Positions 43,774-52,268 of a DNA stretch of 64,000 nucleotides are shown here, one piece after another. Both the position numbers and the translations under genes were made by a program. The notes below the pieces were generated by a model, which was not told the origin of the DNA, searched no databases, and saw only the letters and a program-made list of their open reading frames with translations. The DNA lies in contig NZ_CAMFKW010000030.1 in assembly GCF_945957345.1 (NCBI RefSeq), forward strand, positions 1-64,000, written 5' to 3'. How positions within the stretch are numbered: the stretch's first letter is position 1; every line of letters begins with the position of its first letter. The stretch is from an uncultured Allobosea sp. (GTDB taxonomy: Bacteria > Pseudomonadota > Alphaproteobacteria > Rhizobiales > Beijerinckiaceae).

Positions 43774-44718
43774 GTGGCCACGCTGATCCTCCGCCGCCTC
43801 CTGATCGCGATACCGACGCTGTTCCTGGTATCGCTCTTCGTCTTCGCTCTGCAGCGCGCGCTGCCGGGCGACCCCTTCCTCGTCATCGCCGGCGAGGAGC
43901 GCGACCCCGAGGTGATCGCGCGGCTGCGCGAGATCTACCGCATGGACGATCCGATCTTCGTCCAGTTCTTCGCCTGGCTCGGCCAAGTCGTGCAGGGCGA
44001 TTTCGGGCGCTCGCTGCGGACCGGCGAGCCGGTGCTCGGGCTGATCCTGCAGAAGCTGCCGGTGACGATCCAGCTCGCCACCGCCTCGATCCTCGTCGCG
44101 ATCTCGATCGGTATTCCGATCGGCATCCTGGCAGCACGCCGCAAGGGCACGATCGTCGACTACTCCGCCAGCGCCGTCGCGCTATGGGGGCTTTCGATCC
44201 CGAATTTCTGGTTCGGGATCATGCTGATCCTGCTGGTCTCGGTGCACCTGAAATGGCTGCCGGCTTCGGGCTATGAATCGATCTTCGTCCACCCCTGGGA
44301 GGCGATCCAGCGGCTGATCATGCCGGCTTTCGTGCTCGGCAACGGGCTCGCCGCCTCCCTGATGCGTCATACCCGTTCGGCGATGCTGGAGGTATTGCGC
44401 TCCGACTATGTCCGCACCGCCCGCGCCAAGGGCCTCGACGAGGACACAGTTATGCATCGCCATGCGCTGCGCAACGCGCTGGTGCCGATCATCACGCTGA
44501 CGACTCTGCTCTTCGGCGAGTTGCTGGCCGGCGCGGTGCTGACCGAGCAGGTCTTCACCATCCCCGGCTTCGGCAAGCTGATCGTCGATGCCGTGTTCAA
44601 TCGCGACTATGGCGTGGTTCAGGGCGTGGTGCTGTGCACGGCCATCGGCTTCATCCTGATGAACCTGATCGCCGACATCCTGTACATCGTCGTCAATCCA
44701 CGCCTGAGGACCGGCTGA
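43774..44718 (+). CDS. ABC transporter permease, DppB/GsiC type
   Basis: Permease of 314 residues starting at GTG 43774, with AGGAG about ten bases upstream. Six membrane segments. The N-terminal RLLIAIPTLFLVSLFVFALQR, the motif ALPGDPF, and the EAA loop around YVRTARAKGLDEDTV are typical of DppB. GAVLTEQVFTIPGFGKLIVDA lies near the C-terminus. The stop overlaps the next start (TGATG). Confidence 0.93.
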   Translation: MATLILRRLLIAIPTLFLVSLFVFALQRALPGDPFLVIAGEERDPEVIARLREIYRMDDPIFVQFFAWLGQVVQGDFGRSLRTGEPVLGLILQKLPVTIQLATASILVAISIGIPIGILAARRKGTIVDYSASAVALWGLSIPNFWFGIMLILLVSVHLKWLPASGYESIFVHPWEAIQRLIMPAFVLGNGLAASLMRHTRSAMLEVLRSDYVRTARAKGLDEDTVMHRHALRNALVPIITLTTLLFGELLAGAVLTEQVFTIPGFGKLIVDAVFNRDYGVVQGVVLCTAIGFILMNLIADILYIVVNPRLRTG

Positions 44719-45599
44719 TGGCATCGCTCGATTCCATCGGCTCTGCGGGCGCGTCGGCCGGCATCACCGCGCGTCCGGGCGTGTTGGCGCGCCTCCTGCG
44801 CAACAAGTCGGCGCTGATCGGCGGCAGCATCGTGCTGCTTTTCGTGCTGATGGCGCTACTCGCGCCTGTGTTGCCATTGGCGGACCCGTTCAAGTCCAAC
44901 TTCCTCGCCATCCGCAAGCCGCCCTCCGAACTCTACTGGTTCGGGACGGACGAGCTCGGCCGCGACCAGGTCACGCGGCTGTTCTTCGGCGCGCGGGCCT
45001 CGCTGCTCGCCGGCATCGTCTCGGTCATGATCGCGGTGGCGATCGGCCTGCCCTTCGGCCTGCTCGCCGGCTGGTATGGCGGCTGGGTCGACATCGTGAT
45101 CTCGCGCGTCACCGAAGCCCTGCTGGCCTGCCCCTTCCTGATCCTCGCCATCGCCTTTGCCGCCGTGCTCGGGCCATCGCTGACCAATGCGATGATAGCG
45201 ATCGGCCTCTCGGCCGTGCCGATTTTCATCCGGCTGATCCGCGGCCAGGTGATGAATGTGAAGGCGGAGGATTTCGTGGAGGGCGCGCGGGCCGTCGGCG
45301 CGCGCGATCTCAGGCTGATGTTCCGCCATGTTCTGCCCAACACCCTGTCCCCTATCGTGGTGCAGTCGACATTGTTCATGGCGCAGGCGATCATCCTGGA
45401 AGCCGCCCTCTCCTTCCTCGGCCTCGGCCAGCAGCCGCCGGCGCCGTCCTGGGGTCAGATGCTCAACGTCGCCAAGAACTTCATGGAGCAGGCGCCGTGG
45501 ATGTCGGTAGCGCCGGGCGCCTGCATCTTCCTCGCCGTGCTCGGCTTCAACCTGCTCGGCGACGGCCTGCGCGACGCGCTCGACCCCAAAGAAAACTAG
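44718..45599 (+). CDS. ABC transporter permease, DppC/GsiD type
   Basis: Permease of 293 residues. Marks: FGTDELGRDQVTRLFFGAR after the first membrane segment, the EAA loop FVEGARAVGARDLRLMFRHVLPN, and EAALSFLGLGQQPPAPSWG. It is the last transport gene of this operon; no ATP-binding protein gene follows. The gene ends 17 bp before the gamma-glutamyltransferase, so co-transcription is likely. The N-terminal 40 residues are cytoplasmic and low in complexity. Confidence 0.93.
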   Translation: MASLDSIGSAGASAGITARPGVLARLLRNKSALIGGSIVLLFVLMALLAPVLPLADPFKSNFLAIRKPPSELYWFGTDELGRDQVTRLFFGARASLLAGIVSVMIAVAIGLPFGLLAGWYGGWVDIVISRVTEALLACPFLILAIAFAAVLGPSLTNAMIAIGLSAVPIFIRLIRGQVMNVKAEDFVEGARAVGARDLRLMFRHVLPNTLSPIVVQSTLFMAQAIILEAALSFLGLGQQPPAPSWGQMLNVAKNFMEQAPWMSVAPGACIFLAVLGFNLLGDGLRDALDPKEN

Positions 45600-45616
45600 G
45601 CTTCAGGGATACGCCC

Positions 45617-47416
45617 ATGTTCACCACCCGCCCCGAAATCCTCGGCACTTTCGGCGTCGTCACCTCGACGCACTGGCTCGCGACCGCGTCGGGCATGGCG
45701 ATGCTGGAAAAGGGCGGTAACGCCTTCGACGCCTGCGCCGCCGCCGCCTTCGTGCTGCAAGTGGTGGAGCCACATCTCGTCGGACCGGCCGGCGACATGC
45801 CCGCCGTGTTCTATTCGGCCGAGACCGGGAAGGTCGAAACGCTTTGCGCGCAGGGACCGGCCCCGCAGGCCGCGACGATCGCCGCCTACAAGGCGCTCGG
45901 CCTCGACCTGATTCCGGGTTCGGGCCTGCTCGCGACCGTCATTCCCGGCGCCTTCGGCGGCTGGATGACGCTGCTGCGCGACCATGGCCGGCTCAAGCTG
46001 CGCGACGTTCTGGAGCCGGCGATCGGCTATTTCGAGAACGGCCACCCGATGCTGCCGCGCGTCTCGGATTCGATCCGGGAATTGACCGACCTCTTCTCCA
46101 ACGAGTGGTCGACCTCGGGCGCGGTCTACCTGCCCGGCGGCAACGTGCCGGAAGCGCGCAAGCTCTTCGCCAACAAGGCCGCGGCCGAGACCTACAAGCG
46201 CATCATCGCCGAGGCGGAGGCCAAGGGCAGCGATCGGCAGGAGCAGATCCAGGGCGCCTATGACGCCTGGTACAAGGGCTTCGTCGCCGAGGCGATGGAC
46301 CGCTTCTGCCGCACGCAGGAGGTGATGGATTCCTCCGGCCGCCGCAACAAGGGCCTGCTGACAGCGCAGGACATGGCGAATTACCAGCCGACCTACGAGA
46401 CGCCGACTTCGGTGACCTATCACGACTGGGAGGTCTTCAAGATCGGCCCCTGGGGCCAGGGCCCGGCCTTCCTGCAGACGCTGAAGATCCTCGAAGGCGT
46501 CGATCTCGCCGGGATGGGGCCGGCGAGCCCGGAATTCGTCCACCATGTCGTCGAGGCGATGAAGCTCGCCTTCGCCGATCGCGAGGCCTATTACGGCGAT
46601 CCGGATTTCGTGAAGGTGCCACTCGCGACACTGCTCTCCGAGGATTATGCCGCCGGCCGGCGCGGGCTGATCGGCGAGCGCGCCTCGCTGGAGCTGCGGC
46701 CGGGCATCGTCTCGGGATACGAGGCGCAGGTCGCGCATGCGATGAGGGCGCTCGGCGCCATCGCCCAGCCGACGCAGGGCGGCGCCAGCGTCGGCGAGCC
46801 GACCATGGCCTCGATGGTCGCGGCCGGCCGCAAGGGCGACACGGTCCATATCGACGTCATCGATAAATGGGGCAACATGATCGCGGCGACGCCTTCGGGC
46901 GGCTGGCTGCAATCCTCGCCGGTCATCCCGGAACTCGGCTTCCCGCTCAACTCGCGCGCCCAGATGTTCTGGCTGGAAGAGGGTCTGCCGGCCTCGCTCG
47001 CACCGGGCAAGCGGCCGCGCACGACGCTGACGCCCTCGCTCGCCTTCGAGAACGGCAAGCCCCGCCTCGCCTTCGGCACGCCGGGCGGCGACCAGCAGGA
47101 GCAGTGGCAGCTCGGCCTGTTCCTCCGCCGCGTCCATCACGGCCTCAACCTGCAGGAGGCGATCGACCTGCCGCTGTTCCACACGCAGCATTTCCCCTCC
47201 TCCTTCTATCCGCGCTCGTCGCGGCCGGGCCATATGATGATCGAGGAGAGCATCGGCGCTGCCGCCATCGCCGAGCTGGAGCGCCGCGGCCATGACGTCG
47301 AGAAGGCGCCGGCCTGGACGGTCGGGCGCCTGACCGCGGCGGAACGCGGCGATGATGGCCTCTTGCGCGCCGCCGCGACGCCGCGTCTGATGCAGGCCTA
47401 TGCCGCCGGCCGCTGA
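45617..47416 (+). CDS. ggt: Gamma-glutamyltransferase-family Ntn hydrolase without signal peptide
   Basis: Protein of 599 residues of the GGT family. The nucleophile after self-cleavage would be Thr409 in GDTVHIDVIDKWGNM; the second Thr of the usual TTH is Val here. The substrate loop ATPSGGWLQSSP and the C-terminal FGTPGGDQQEQWQLG are present. There is no signal peptide, unlike periplasmic E. coli GGT, so this enzyme should act in the cytoplasm on imported substrate. The alternative is a relative such as an acylase or a 7-ACA-type hydrolase. It is followed by a DUF1028 gene 11 bp later. Confidence 0.9.
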   Translation: MFTTRPEILGTFGVVTSTHWLATASGMAMLEKGGNAFDACAAAAFVLQVVEPHLVGPAGDMPAVFYSAETGKVETLCAQGPAPQAATIAAYKALGLDLIPGSGLLATVIPGAFGGWMTLLRDHGRLKLRDVLEPAIGYFENGHPMLPRVSDSIRELTDLFSNEWSTSGAVYLPGGNVPEARKLFANKAAAETYKRIIAEAEAKGSDRQEQIQGAYDAWYKGFVAEAMDRFCRTQEVMDSSGRRNKGLLTAQDMANYQPTYETPTSVTYHDWEVFKIGPWGQGPAFLQTLKILEGVDLAGMGPASPEFVHHVVEAMKLAFADREAYYGDPDFVKVPLATLLSEDYAAGRRGLIGERASLELRPGIVSGYEAQVAHAMRALGAIAQPTQGGASVGEPTMASMVAAGRKGDTVHIDVIDKWGNMIAATPSGGWLQSSPVIPELGFPLNSRAQMFWLEEGLPASLAPGKRPRTTLTPSLAFENGKPRLAFGTPGGDQQEQWQLGLFLRRVHHGLNLQEAIDLPLFHTQHFPSSFYPRSSRPGHMMIEESIGAAAIAELERRGHDVEKAPAWTVGRLTAAERGDDGLLRAAATPRLMQAYAAGR

Positions 47417-47427
47417 GGAATGATCGC

Positions 47428-48156
47428 ATGACCTGGTCCATCGTCGCCCGCGACGCCGCGACCGGCGCCTATGGCGTCGCCGTCTCGACCTGCGCCTTCG
47501 CCGTCGGCGCCCGCGTGCCCTATGGCGGAGGGCGGGTCGGCGCGATCGCGACGCAGGCCTTCGTCAATCCGCTCTACGGGATCGACGGCCTGAGATTGCT
47601 TCAGGAAGGCCGCTCGGCGGTCGAGATCGTCGCGACGCTGACCGCAGCCGACGAGGGCCGTGCCCATCGCCAGCTCCATGTCATCGACCGCGACGGCAAG
47701 ATAGCCGCCTATACCGGCGCTGCTTGCATCGACTGGTGCGGCGCCGTCGACGGGCCGCAGGTCTCGGTCGCCGGCAACATGCTGGCCGGGCCGGAAGTCG
47801 TACAGGAGACGCTGAAGGCCTATATCGCCGCCTCGGCACTCGATTTCGACGAGCGGCTGCTGGTCGCGCTCGAAGCCGGCGAGAAGGCCGGCGGCGACAA
47901 GCGCGGCAAGCAATCGGCAGCGATCCGCATCTGGAGCGGCGAGCCGGTCCCGAGCATCGACATCCGCGTCGATGACCATACGGATCCGTTGAAGGAGCTG
48001 CGGCGGCTCTGGCGCGTGGCGCATCAGCGGTCGGTGCCGTTCCAGCAGGCCTCGCCCTCGCGCGGGCGCCCGGCCGGCGTCACCGATCGGGCCGAGCTCG
48101 ATCGCCTCTGCGCGGAATACGCGGCCGGCTGGAACGCCCGGCACCCAGAGACCTGA
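47428..48156 (+). CDS. DUF1028 Ntn-hydrolase-like protein
   Basis: Protein of 242 residues of the DUF1028 family, which has an Ntn-hydrolase-like fold. Conserved stretches: GAYGVAVSTCAFAVGARVPYG near residue 12-32, QAFVNPLYG, and AGNMLAGPEVV. Its activity has not been settled. In many genomes it accompanies amidohydrolases, RidA proteins and peptide importers, as here. It closes the plus-strand module 11 bp after ggt. Its last part (RLCAEYAAGWNARH) is the family's common peptidoglycan-binding-like tail region or a remnant of it. Confidence 0.88.
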   Translation: MTWSIVARDAATGAYGVAVSTCAFAVGARVPYGGGRVGAIATQAFVNPLYGIDGLRLLQEGRSAVEIVATLTAADEGRAHRQLHVIDRDGKIAAYTGAACIDWCGAVDGPQVSVAGNMLAGPEVVQETLKAYIAASALDFDERLLVALEAGEKAGGDKRGKQSAAIRIWSGEPVPSIDIRVDDHTDPLKELRRLWRVAHQRSVPFQQASPSRGRPAGVTDRAELDRLCAEYAAGWNARHPET

Positions 48157-48239
48157 CCGGCCAAACGCATTCTCGCAGCGCCCTTCGCATGATAGGCTGA
48201 CGCTTCGTCATCCTGTCATGCCGACGAATGGAGAATGCG

Positions 48240-48830
48240 ATGGCCGATCCGGACCACGAGGCTCTCCAGAGGCGCATCGCCACGCTGGAGGCGCAGATCG
48301 CAGCCTTGCTGCAGGCGATTTCGGCGGACCGGAGCGGCAATGTCGTCATCAACGCGCCGGGCTCGCTCACCGTCAATTGCGGGTTTGGCATCTCGCTGAC
48401 CGCCGGCGGCCCGATGACGCTGACCGCCGGGGCCAATCTCGCGGTGACGGCAGGTTCCAACGCCAATCTCGTCATCGGCAACCGCCTGCGCGTCAGCACC
48501 AGTCATGAAGCCACGTTCGAAACCCGCAGCTTCAATGTCAGCGCAGCCGTGGGTTGCGCGATCGACAGTGGGCAGAACTTCGCCGTCACCGCCGGCAAGG
48601 ACATGGCGATGAGCATCGGGAAGGACATGACGCTACGCGTCGGCAAGGCGCTCGCCATCGAAAGCGCCGACGGATCCACCCTGAAGAGCGGCGACGCCAA
48701 GCTGAACATGAAGAAGGACGGCAGCGTCGAGCTGCAAGGGCACGACATCACGATCAGGGCCTCCGGACGCCTCGAGGCCAAGGCGTCCGGCAATGTCACG
48801 ATCAAAGGATCAAAGATCCTTCAGAACTGA
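48240..48830 (+). CDS. Orphan beta-helical protein resembling a VgrG spike tip
   Basis: Protein of 196 residues. ATG 48240 is used because GGAGA lies six bases upstream; ATG 48228 adds four residues. Residues 1-30 form a short helical trimerisation-like segment (ALQRRIATLEAQIAALLQAI). The rest is a run of short beta repeats, such as GKDMAMSIGKDMTLRVGKAL and GHDITIRASGRLEAKASGN. Such repeats make the triple-stranded beta-helix at the C-terminus of VgrG and phage tail spikes. No gp27/gp5 domains or type VI genes are near. It could be a trimeric needle of unknown use. Confidence 0.75.
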   Translation: MADPDHEALQRRIATLEAQIAALLQAISADRSGNVVINAPGSLTVNCGFGISLTAGGPMTLTAGANLAVTAGSNANLVIGNRLRVSTSHEATFETRSFNVSAAVGCAIDSGQNFAVTAGKDMAMSIGKDMTLRVGKALAIESADGSTLKSGDAKLNMKKDGSVELQGHDITIRASGRLEAKASGNVTIKGSKILQN

Positions 48831-48838
48831 AGCCCGCC

Positions 48839-48933
48839 CGTCATGCTCGCCCTTGTGGCGAGCGCCCACGTCTTGAACACCGCTCTGCATCAACGAAGAC
48901 GTGGATGGTCGGGACAAGCCCGACCATGACGGC
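48839..48933. repeat. 95-bp composite palindromic element, copy 2
   Basis: Same length and architecture as the copy at 4574-4668. The ends (CCGTCATG, CATGACGG), hairpin 1 and hairpin 3 are identical. The middle hairpin keeps CCACGTCTT and AAGACGTGG but its loop sequence differs completely. Stem bases are conserved and loop bases are free, which implies selection or copying on structure. It lies between convergent genes, as copy 1 does. Confidence 0.92.
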
Positions 48934-48951
48934 CGAAGCCGTTTTGATGAC

Positions 48952-50073
48952 TCAGGTCAGCTTGCCGCGCGCCGCGACCGGCAATTCCCCGATCAGCTTG
49001 TCGCCGCGCACGGTGACCAGCCGGTCGACCATGTTGACGACGACGCAGACATGGTTCGGCACCACGCGCACGACCTCGCCGACGAGCGGACGCTTGTTCG
49101 AGGCGGAGAGGTCGAGGAATCCGTGCTCCTCCGCGAATTGAGCGATCCGCGCCGCCGGGTATTCGAGGATATAGCCGTGGCCGTCGAGGTTGCCCTTGTC
49201 GCTAGTCAGCGTCTTCGAGCCTGAATCGAGGATGCCGCGCTCCGGGCCGGCCCGGCTCACCACGGTCGCATAGACGGTCAGCGCGCAATCCTCGAGCGAG
49301 GCGACGCCGGCCGCGATCTGCATGCGGTCATTGAAGATCGATGTGCCCGAGCGGTGCTCGGTCGAGCCCTTGAGCTTGCCGATATGCGGGAGATTGGGCG
49401 AGCCGCCGGTGGAGACGATATCGGCCTTGAGACCGGCATCGCGCAAGCCGGCATTGGCAGTGTCCAGGAAGTCCTGCGTGCGCTCCCAGCCGTCCTCCGG
49501 CGGATACATCAGGAAGCCGGCGAAGCGCAGGCCGGGCGACGCCGCGACCATCTTCGCAAGCTCCACCGCCTCGCCGGGCGTCTCGACGCCGGCGCGCTTG
49601 CGGCCGGTATCGCATTCGATGACGACCTCCAGGTCGCGCCCCGCGATCTCGCCAGCCCGCGGCAGGCCGGAGATGGTGACGGGGTTGTCGGCGGCGACGA
49701 TCATCCGGACACGGCGCTGGAGCGCGCCGAGACGGCCGAGCTTCTCCTCGCCGAGGATATTGTAGCTGATCATGATGTCGTCGATGCCGCCATCGGCCAT
49801 GACCTCGGCCTCGCCGAGCTTCTGGCAGGTAATGCCGCGCGCGCCGGCCTCGATCTGGAGCCGCGCCAGTTCGGGCGACTTGTGCGTCTTGATATGCGGG
49901 CGGTTGGCGAGGCCGGCCGCATCGCAGGTGGCCTGGAGGCGGGCGATATTGGCATCGACCTTGTCGAGATCGATCACCACGGCGGGCGTGCCGTAGACGC
50001 GCGCGATCTCGGCGGCGAGCGGGGTGGCTGCCGGCTGGTCGACGGCTCTGGAAGTGGTCGCGGTCACGCTCAT
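48952..50073 (-). CDS. D-threonine aldolase / D-serine dehydratase-like PLP enzyme
   Basis: Fold-type III (alanine-racemase-like) PLP enzyme of 373 residues. The Schiff-base lysine is Lys62 in RPHIKTHKSPEL. The metal pair expected for this family is His341 and Cys343 in PNHVCVVVN. The beta-barrel phosphate site includes VSTGGSPNLP. D-threonine aldolase cleaves D-3-hydroxy amino acids to glycine and an aldehyde; DSD1-type enzymes deaminate D-serine. Sequence alone does not separate the two. It overlaps the RidA gene by four bases, which suits a dehydratase that releases enamine or imine intermediates. Confidence 0.9.
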   Translation of the reverse strand: MSVTATTSRAVDQPAATPLAAEIARVYGTPAVVIDLDKVDANIARLQATCDAAGLANRPHIKTHKSPELARLQIEAGARGITCQKLGEAEVMADGGIDDIMISYNILGEEKLGRLGALQRRVRMIVAADNPVTISGLPRAGEIAGRDLEVVIECDTGRKRAGVETPGEAVELAKMVAASPGLRFAGFLMYPPEDGWERTQDFLDTANAGLRDAGLKADIVSTGGSPNLPHIGKLKGSTEHRSGTSIFNDRMQIAAGVASLEDCALTVYATVVSRAGPERGILDSGSKTLTSDKGNLDGHGYILEYPAARIAQFAEEHGFLDLSASNKRPLVGEVVRVVPNHVCVVVNMVDRLVTVRGDKLIGELPVAARGKLT

Positions 50074-50528
50074 GGATGCACCTTGACGATGACTTCGATC
50101 TCGACGGTCATGCGGTTGGGCAGCGAGCCCATGCCGACGGCCGAGCGGGCATGGCGGCCGCGATCACCGAGCACGGCGACGAACAGGTCAGAGCAGCCGT
50201 TGATGACCTTGGGATGATCAGAGAAATCGGGGGCGGCATTGACCATGCCGAGCAGCTTGACGATCTCGACCCTGTCGAGCGAGCCCGCCGCCTTCTTCAT
50301 TGCCGCGAGCAGGCCGAGCCCGGTCTGCTTGGCATGCTCATAGGCCTGCTCGATCGTGACATCGGTGCCAACCTTGCCGGTCGGATAGGTGCCGTCGGCG
50401 CGCTTCGGACCCTGGCCCGAGAGATAGACCATGTCGCCGACCTGCTTGAAGCTGACATAGGTCGCGACCGGGCTCGGCACGTCCGGCAGAGTCAGCCCCA
50501 ATTCCTTCAGCTTGTCTTCGGCACTCAT
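50070..50528 (-). CDS. RidA-family enamine/imine deaminase (YjgH-like)
   Basis: Protein of 152 residues of the RidA/YjgF/YER057c family, in the longer subgroup close to YjgH. Marks: VYLSGQGPKRADGTYPTGKVG near residues 34-53 and the C-terminal VGMGSLPNRMTVEIEVI. RidA proteins hydrolyse reactive 2-aminoacrylate and related enamines made by PLP dehydratases. The arginine that binds the carboxylate in archetypal RidA is not plainly at its position (RMTVEIE instead of R-x-x-V-E-V-x), but Arg before MTVEIE may serve. Coupling to the PLP enzyme gene suggests a direct functional link. Confidence 0.9.
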   Translation of the reverse strand: MSAEDKLKELGLTLPDVPSPVATYVSFKQVGDMVYLSGQGPKRADGTYPTGKVGTDVTIEQAYEHAKQTGLGLLAAMKKAAGSLDRVEIVKLLGMVNAAPDFSDHPKVINGCSDLFVAVLGDRGRHARSAVGMGSLPNRMTVEIEVIVKVHP

Positions 50529-50564
50529 GGTGTTCTCCTCGAACGCTCTTGCCGCAGGGCTGCC

Positions 50565-51074
50565 TCAGCCCTGCAAATCACGGCGCATGTAGCGGGCCGC
50601 ATCGTCGTAGCTTGCGAGCTTGCGATCAAGCGCAGGGTCATGCACCTCGCGAAAGCCTTGCCGCCGCCAGAAGCCGGTCGAGGCGTTGACCGCGACCAGC
50701 GCCAGGCTCGTATGGCGGGATGCGGCGGCTTGCCCGGCGATCGCGCTCACGATCGCGCCGGCAGCGCCATTGCCACGCCCGGCCGGCAGCAGCGCAAGGT
50801 CGTGAAGATACCAGTTCGCGACATTCTGCGGGATAGCGCCGAGCAGCGAGTTCAGGGCAGGAATGGCGCCCGCCGGCCAGGGATGGCTGACGAGATAGCC
50901 TTGCAGCGCCCCGTCTTCGCCAGCCAGCACATGGCAACCTTCCGGCGCCAGCCGCAAACGCTCGGCGAAGACCGCCTCGTCCTCGGGATAATCCGGATGC
51001 ACGACGACCGCGATCGCCATCACGGCCGCCAGGTCAGCCGGCGCCATGCGGCGCCAGCCCATTTCATCAGACAT
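50565..51074 (-). CDS. GNAT-family N-acetyltransferase
   Basis: Acetyltransferase of 169 residues. The acetyl-CoA site is LALLPAGRGNGAAGAIV (R/Q-x-x-G-x-G/A variant), preceded by NWYLHDL and followed by LVAVNASTGFWRRQGFREV, the usual end of the GNAT core. The substrate is unknown. Its place between RidA and an amidohydrolase that removes acyl groups raises the idea that it acetylates an amino acid or its D-form. That is inference. The gap to the amidohydrolase gene is 6 bp. Confidence 0.88.
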   Translation of the reverse strand: MSDEMGWRRMAPADLAAVMAIAVVVHPDYPEDEAVFAERLRLAPEGCHVLAGEDGALQGYLVSHPWPAGAIPALNSLLGAIPQNVANWYLHDLALLPAGRGNGAAGAIVSAIAGQAAASRHTSLALVAVNASTGFWRRQGFREVHDPALDRKLASYDDAARYMRRDLQG

Positions 51075-51080
51075 GGACGC

Positions 51081-52244
51081 TTACGCCGCGACCTTCGGGA
51101 ACTTGCTGGTCCGCTTCGGGTGCCACCACTTGCCCTTGAGTACAACGCCCTCGGACGCGATCTTCCTGTCGCCGATCAGGTGCTCGCCGACGACGTCGAC
51201 ATAGTCGAACTTGCCTTCCTTGACGGTCAGGATCGTCGCATCGCCGAGCGAGCCGACCTTGAGCGAGCCGTATTCCGGCCGCTTCAGCGCCATGGCGGCA
51301 TTCACGGTCGAGGCGGCGATGACGTTGTTCAGGCTCATGCCCATGCAGAGGAACTTCGACATGGTGGTGACCTGATCGTAGGCCGGGCCGTCGATGCAGA
51401 GCTTGTGCACGTCGGACGAGATCACGTCCGGCTCGAAGCCGTTGGCGAGCATGGCGCGCGTGGTCTTGAAGGAGAACGAGCCCTTGCCGTGGCCGATGTC
51501 GAAGATGACGCCGCGCTTGCGGGCGGCCAGCACCTCCGGCTTCACCGTGCCCTGCGCCGTCGCAGGCGCATTCGGGAAGGGGCGGAAGGCGTGGGTCAGC
51601 ACGTCGCCGGGGCGCAGCATGCCGATGACCTCTTCATAGGACGGCGGCGGATGGTCGATATGGCACATCAGCGGCATGCCGACCTCTTCGGCGACCTGCA
51701 GCGCGATGTTCAGCGGCTTGGTGCCCTGGTCGCCCGAGGCGTGCAGGCCGACGCGGACCTTGATGCCGACGATGTAGTCGCGGTTCTTGTCGGCGACCTC
51801 GGCGCAATCGATCGGGTTCATCAGGCGCAGATCGCCGCTCTCACCGACCATGACGCGATGGTCGAAGCCGTAGATGCCGGCATGCGAGACATGGAGATAG
51901 GCCAGGATGCGCGCCTGACTCGGCTCGATGACGTGCTTGCGGAAGCCCGGCCAGTTGCCGGGACCGGCCGAGCCGGTATCGACCGAGGTGGTGACGCCGG
52001 AGACGCGGCAGAACTCGTCGGCGTCGATGCCGAGCGAGGTGCCGCCCCAGTAGACATGAGTATGCAGGTCGATCAGGCCGGGTGAGACGATGTAGCCGGA
52101 GACGTCGCGGATCTCCTTGGCGCCCTTCAGGTCCTTGCCGAAGCCGGAGACCTTGCCGTCCGTGAAGGCGACATCGAGGATGCCGTCATGCTTCTGCGAG
52201 GGGTCGATGACACGGCCGCCCTTCAGGATGAGATCATGGGTCAC
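51081..52244 (-). CDS. Amidohydrolase/deacetylase, cog3964 (Atu3266/Oant2987-like)
   Basis: Zinc amidohydrolase of 387 residues. Metal ligands: HTH in GLIDLHTHVYWGGTS, the bridging Lys in VGIKVRVG, His in MCHIDHPPP, His in LTHAFRP and Asp in VISSDVHKL. It looks like a dihydroorotase but belongs to the group once misannotated so. Studied members (Atu3266, Oant2987) deacetylate alpha-acetyloxy carboxylates such as acetyl-(R)-mandelate and related N-acetyl-D-amino acids. That preference for the R/D form fits the D-amino-acid theme of the cluster. The exact substrate is inference. Confidence 0.88.
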   Translation of the reverse strand: MTHDLILKGGRVIDPSQKHDGILDVAFTDGKVSGFGKDLKGAKEIRDVSGYIVSPGLIDLHTHVYWGGTSLGIDADEFCRVSGVTTSVDTGSAGPGNWPGFRKHVIEPSQARILAYLHVSHAGIYGFDHRVMVGESGDLRLMNPIDCAEVADKNRDYIVGIKVRVGLHASGDQGTKPLNIALQVAEEVGMPLMCHIDHPPPSYEEVIGMLRPGDVLTHAFRPFPNAPATAQGTVKPEVLAARKRGVIFDIGHGKGSFSFKTTRAMLANGFEPDVISSDVHKLCIDGPAYDQVTTMSKFLCMGMSLNNVIAASTVNAAMALKRPEYGSLKVGSLGDATILTVKEGKFDYVDVVGEHLIGDRKIASEGVVLKGKWWHPKRTSKFPKVAA

Positions 52245-52268
52245 TTTGTTGTTTCCTTCGGAGGCTGA

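Noticed and set aside
51081..52244. Reading the amidohydrolase as dihydroorotase or classic hydantoinase
   Set aside because: Its motifs and context place it in cog3964, a group shown not to be dihydroorotase; no pyrimidine genes are near.
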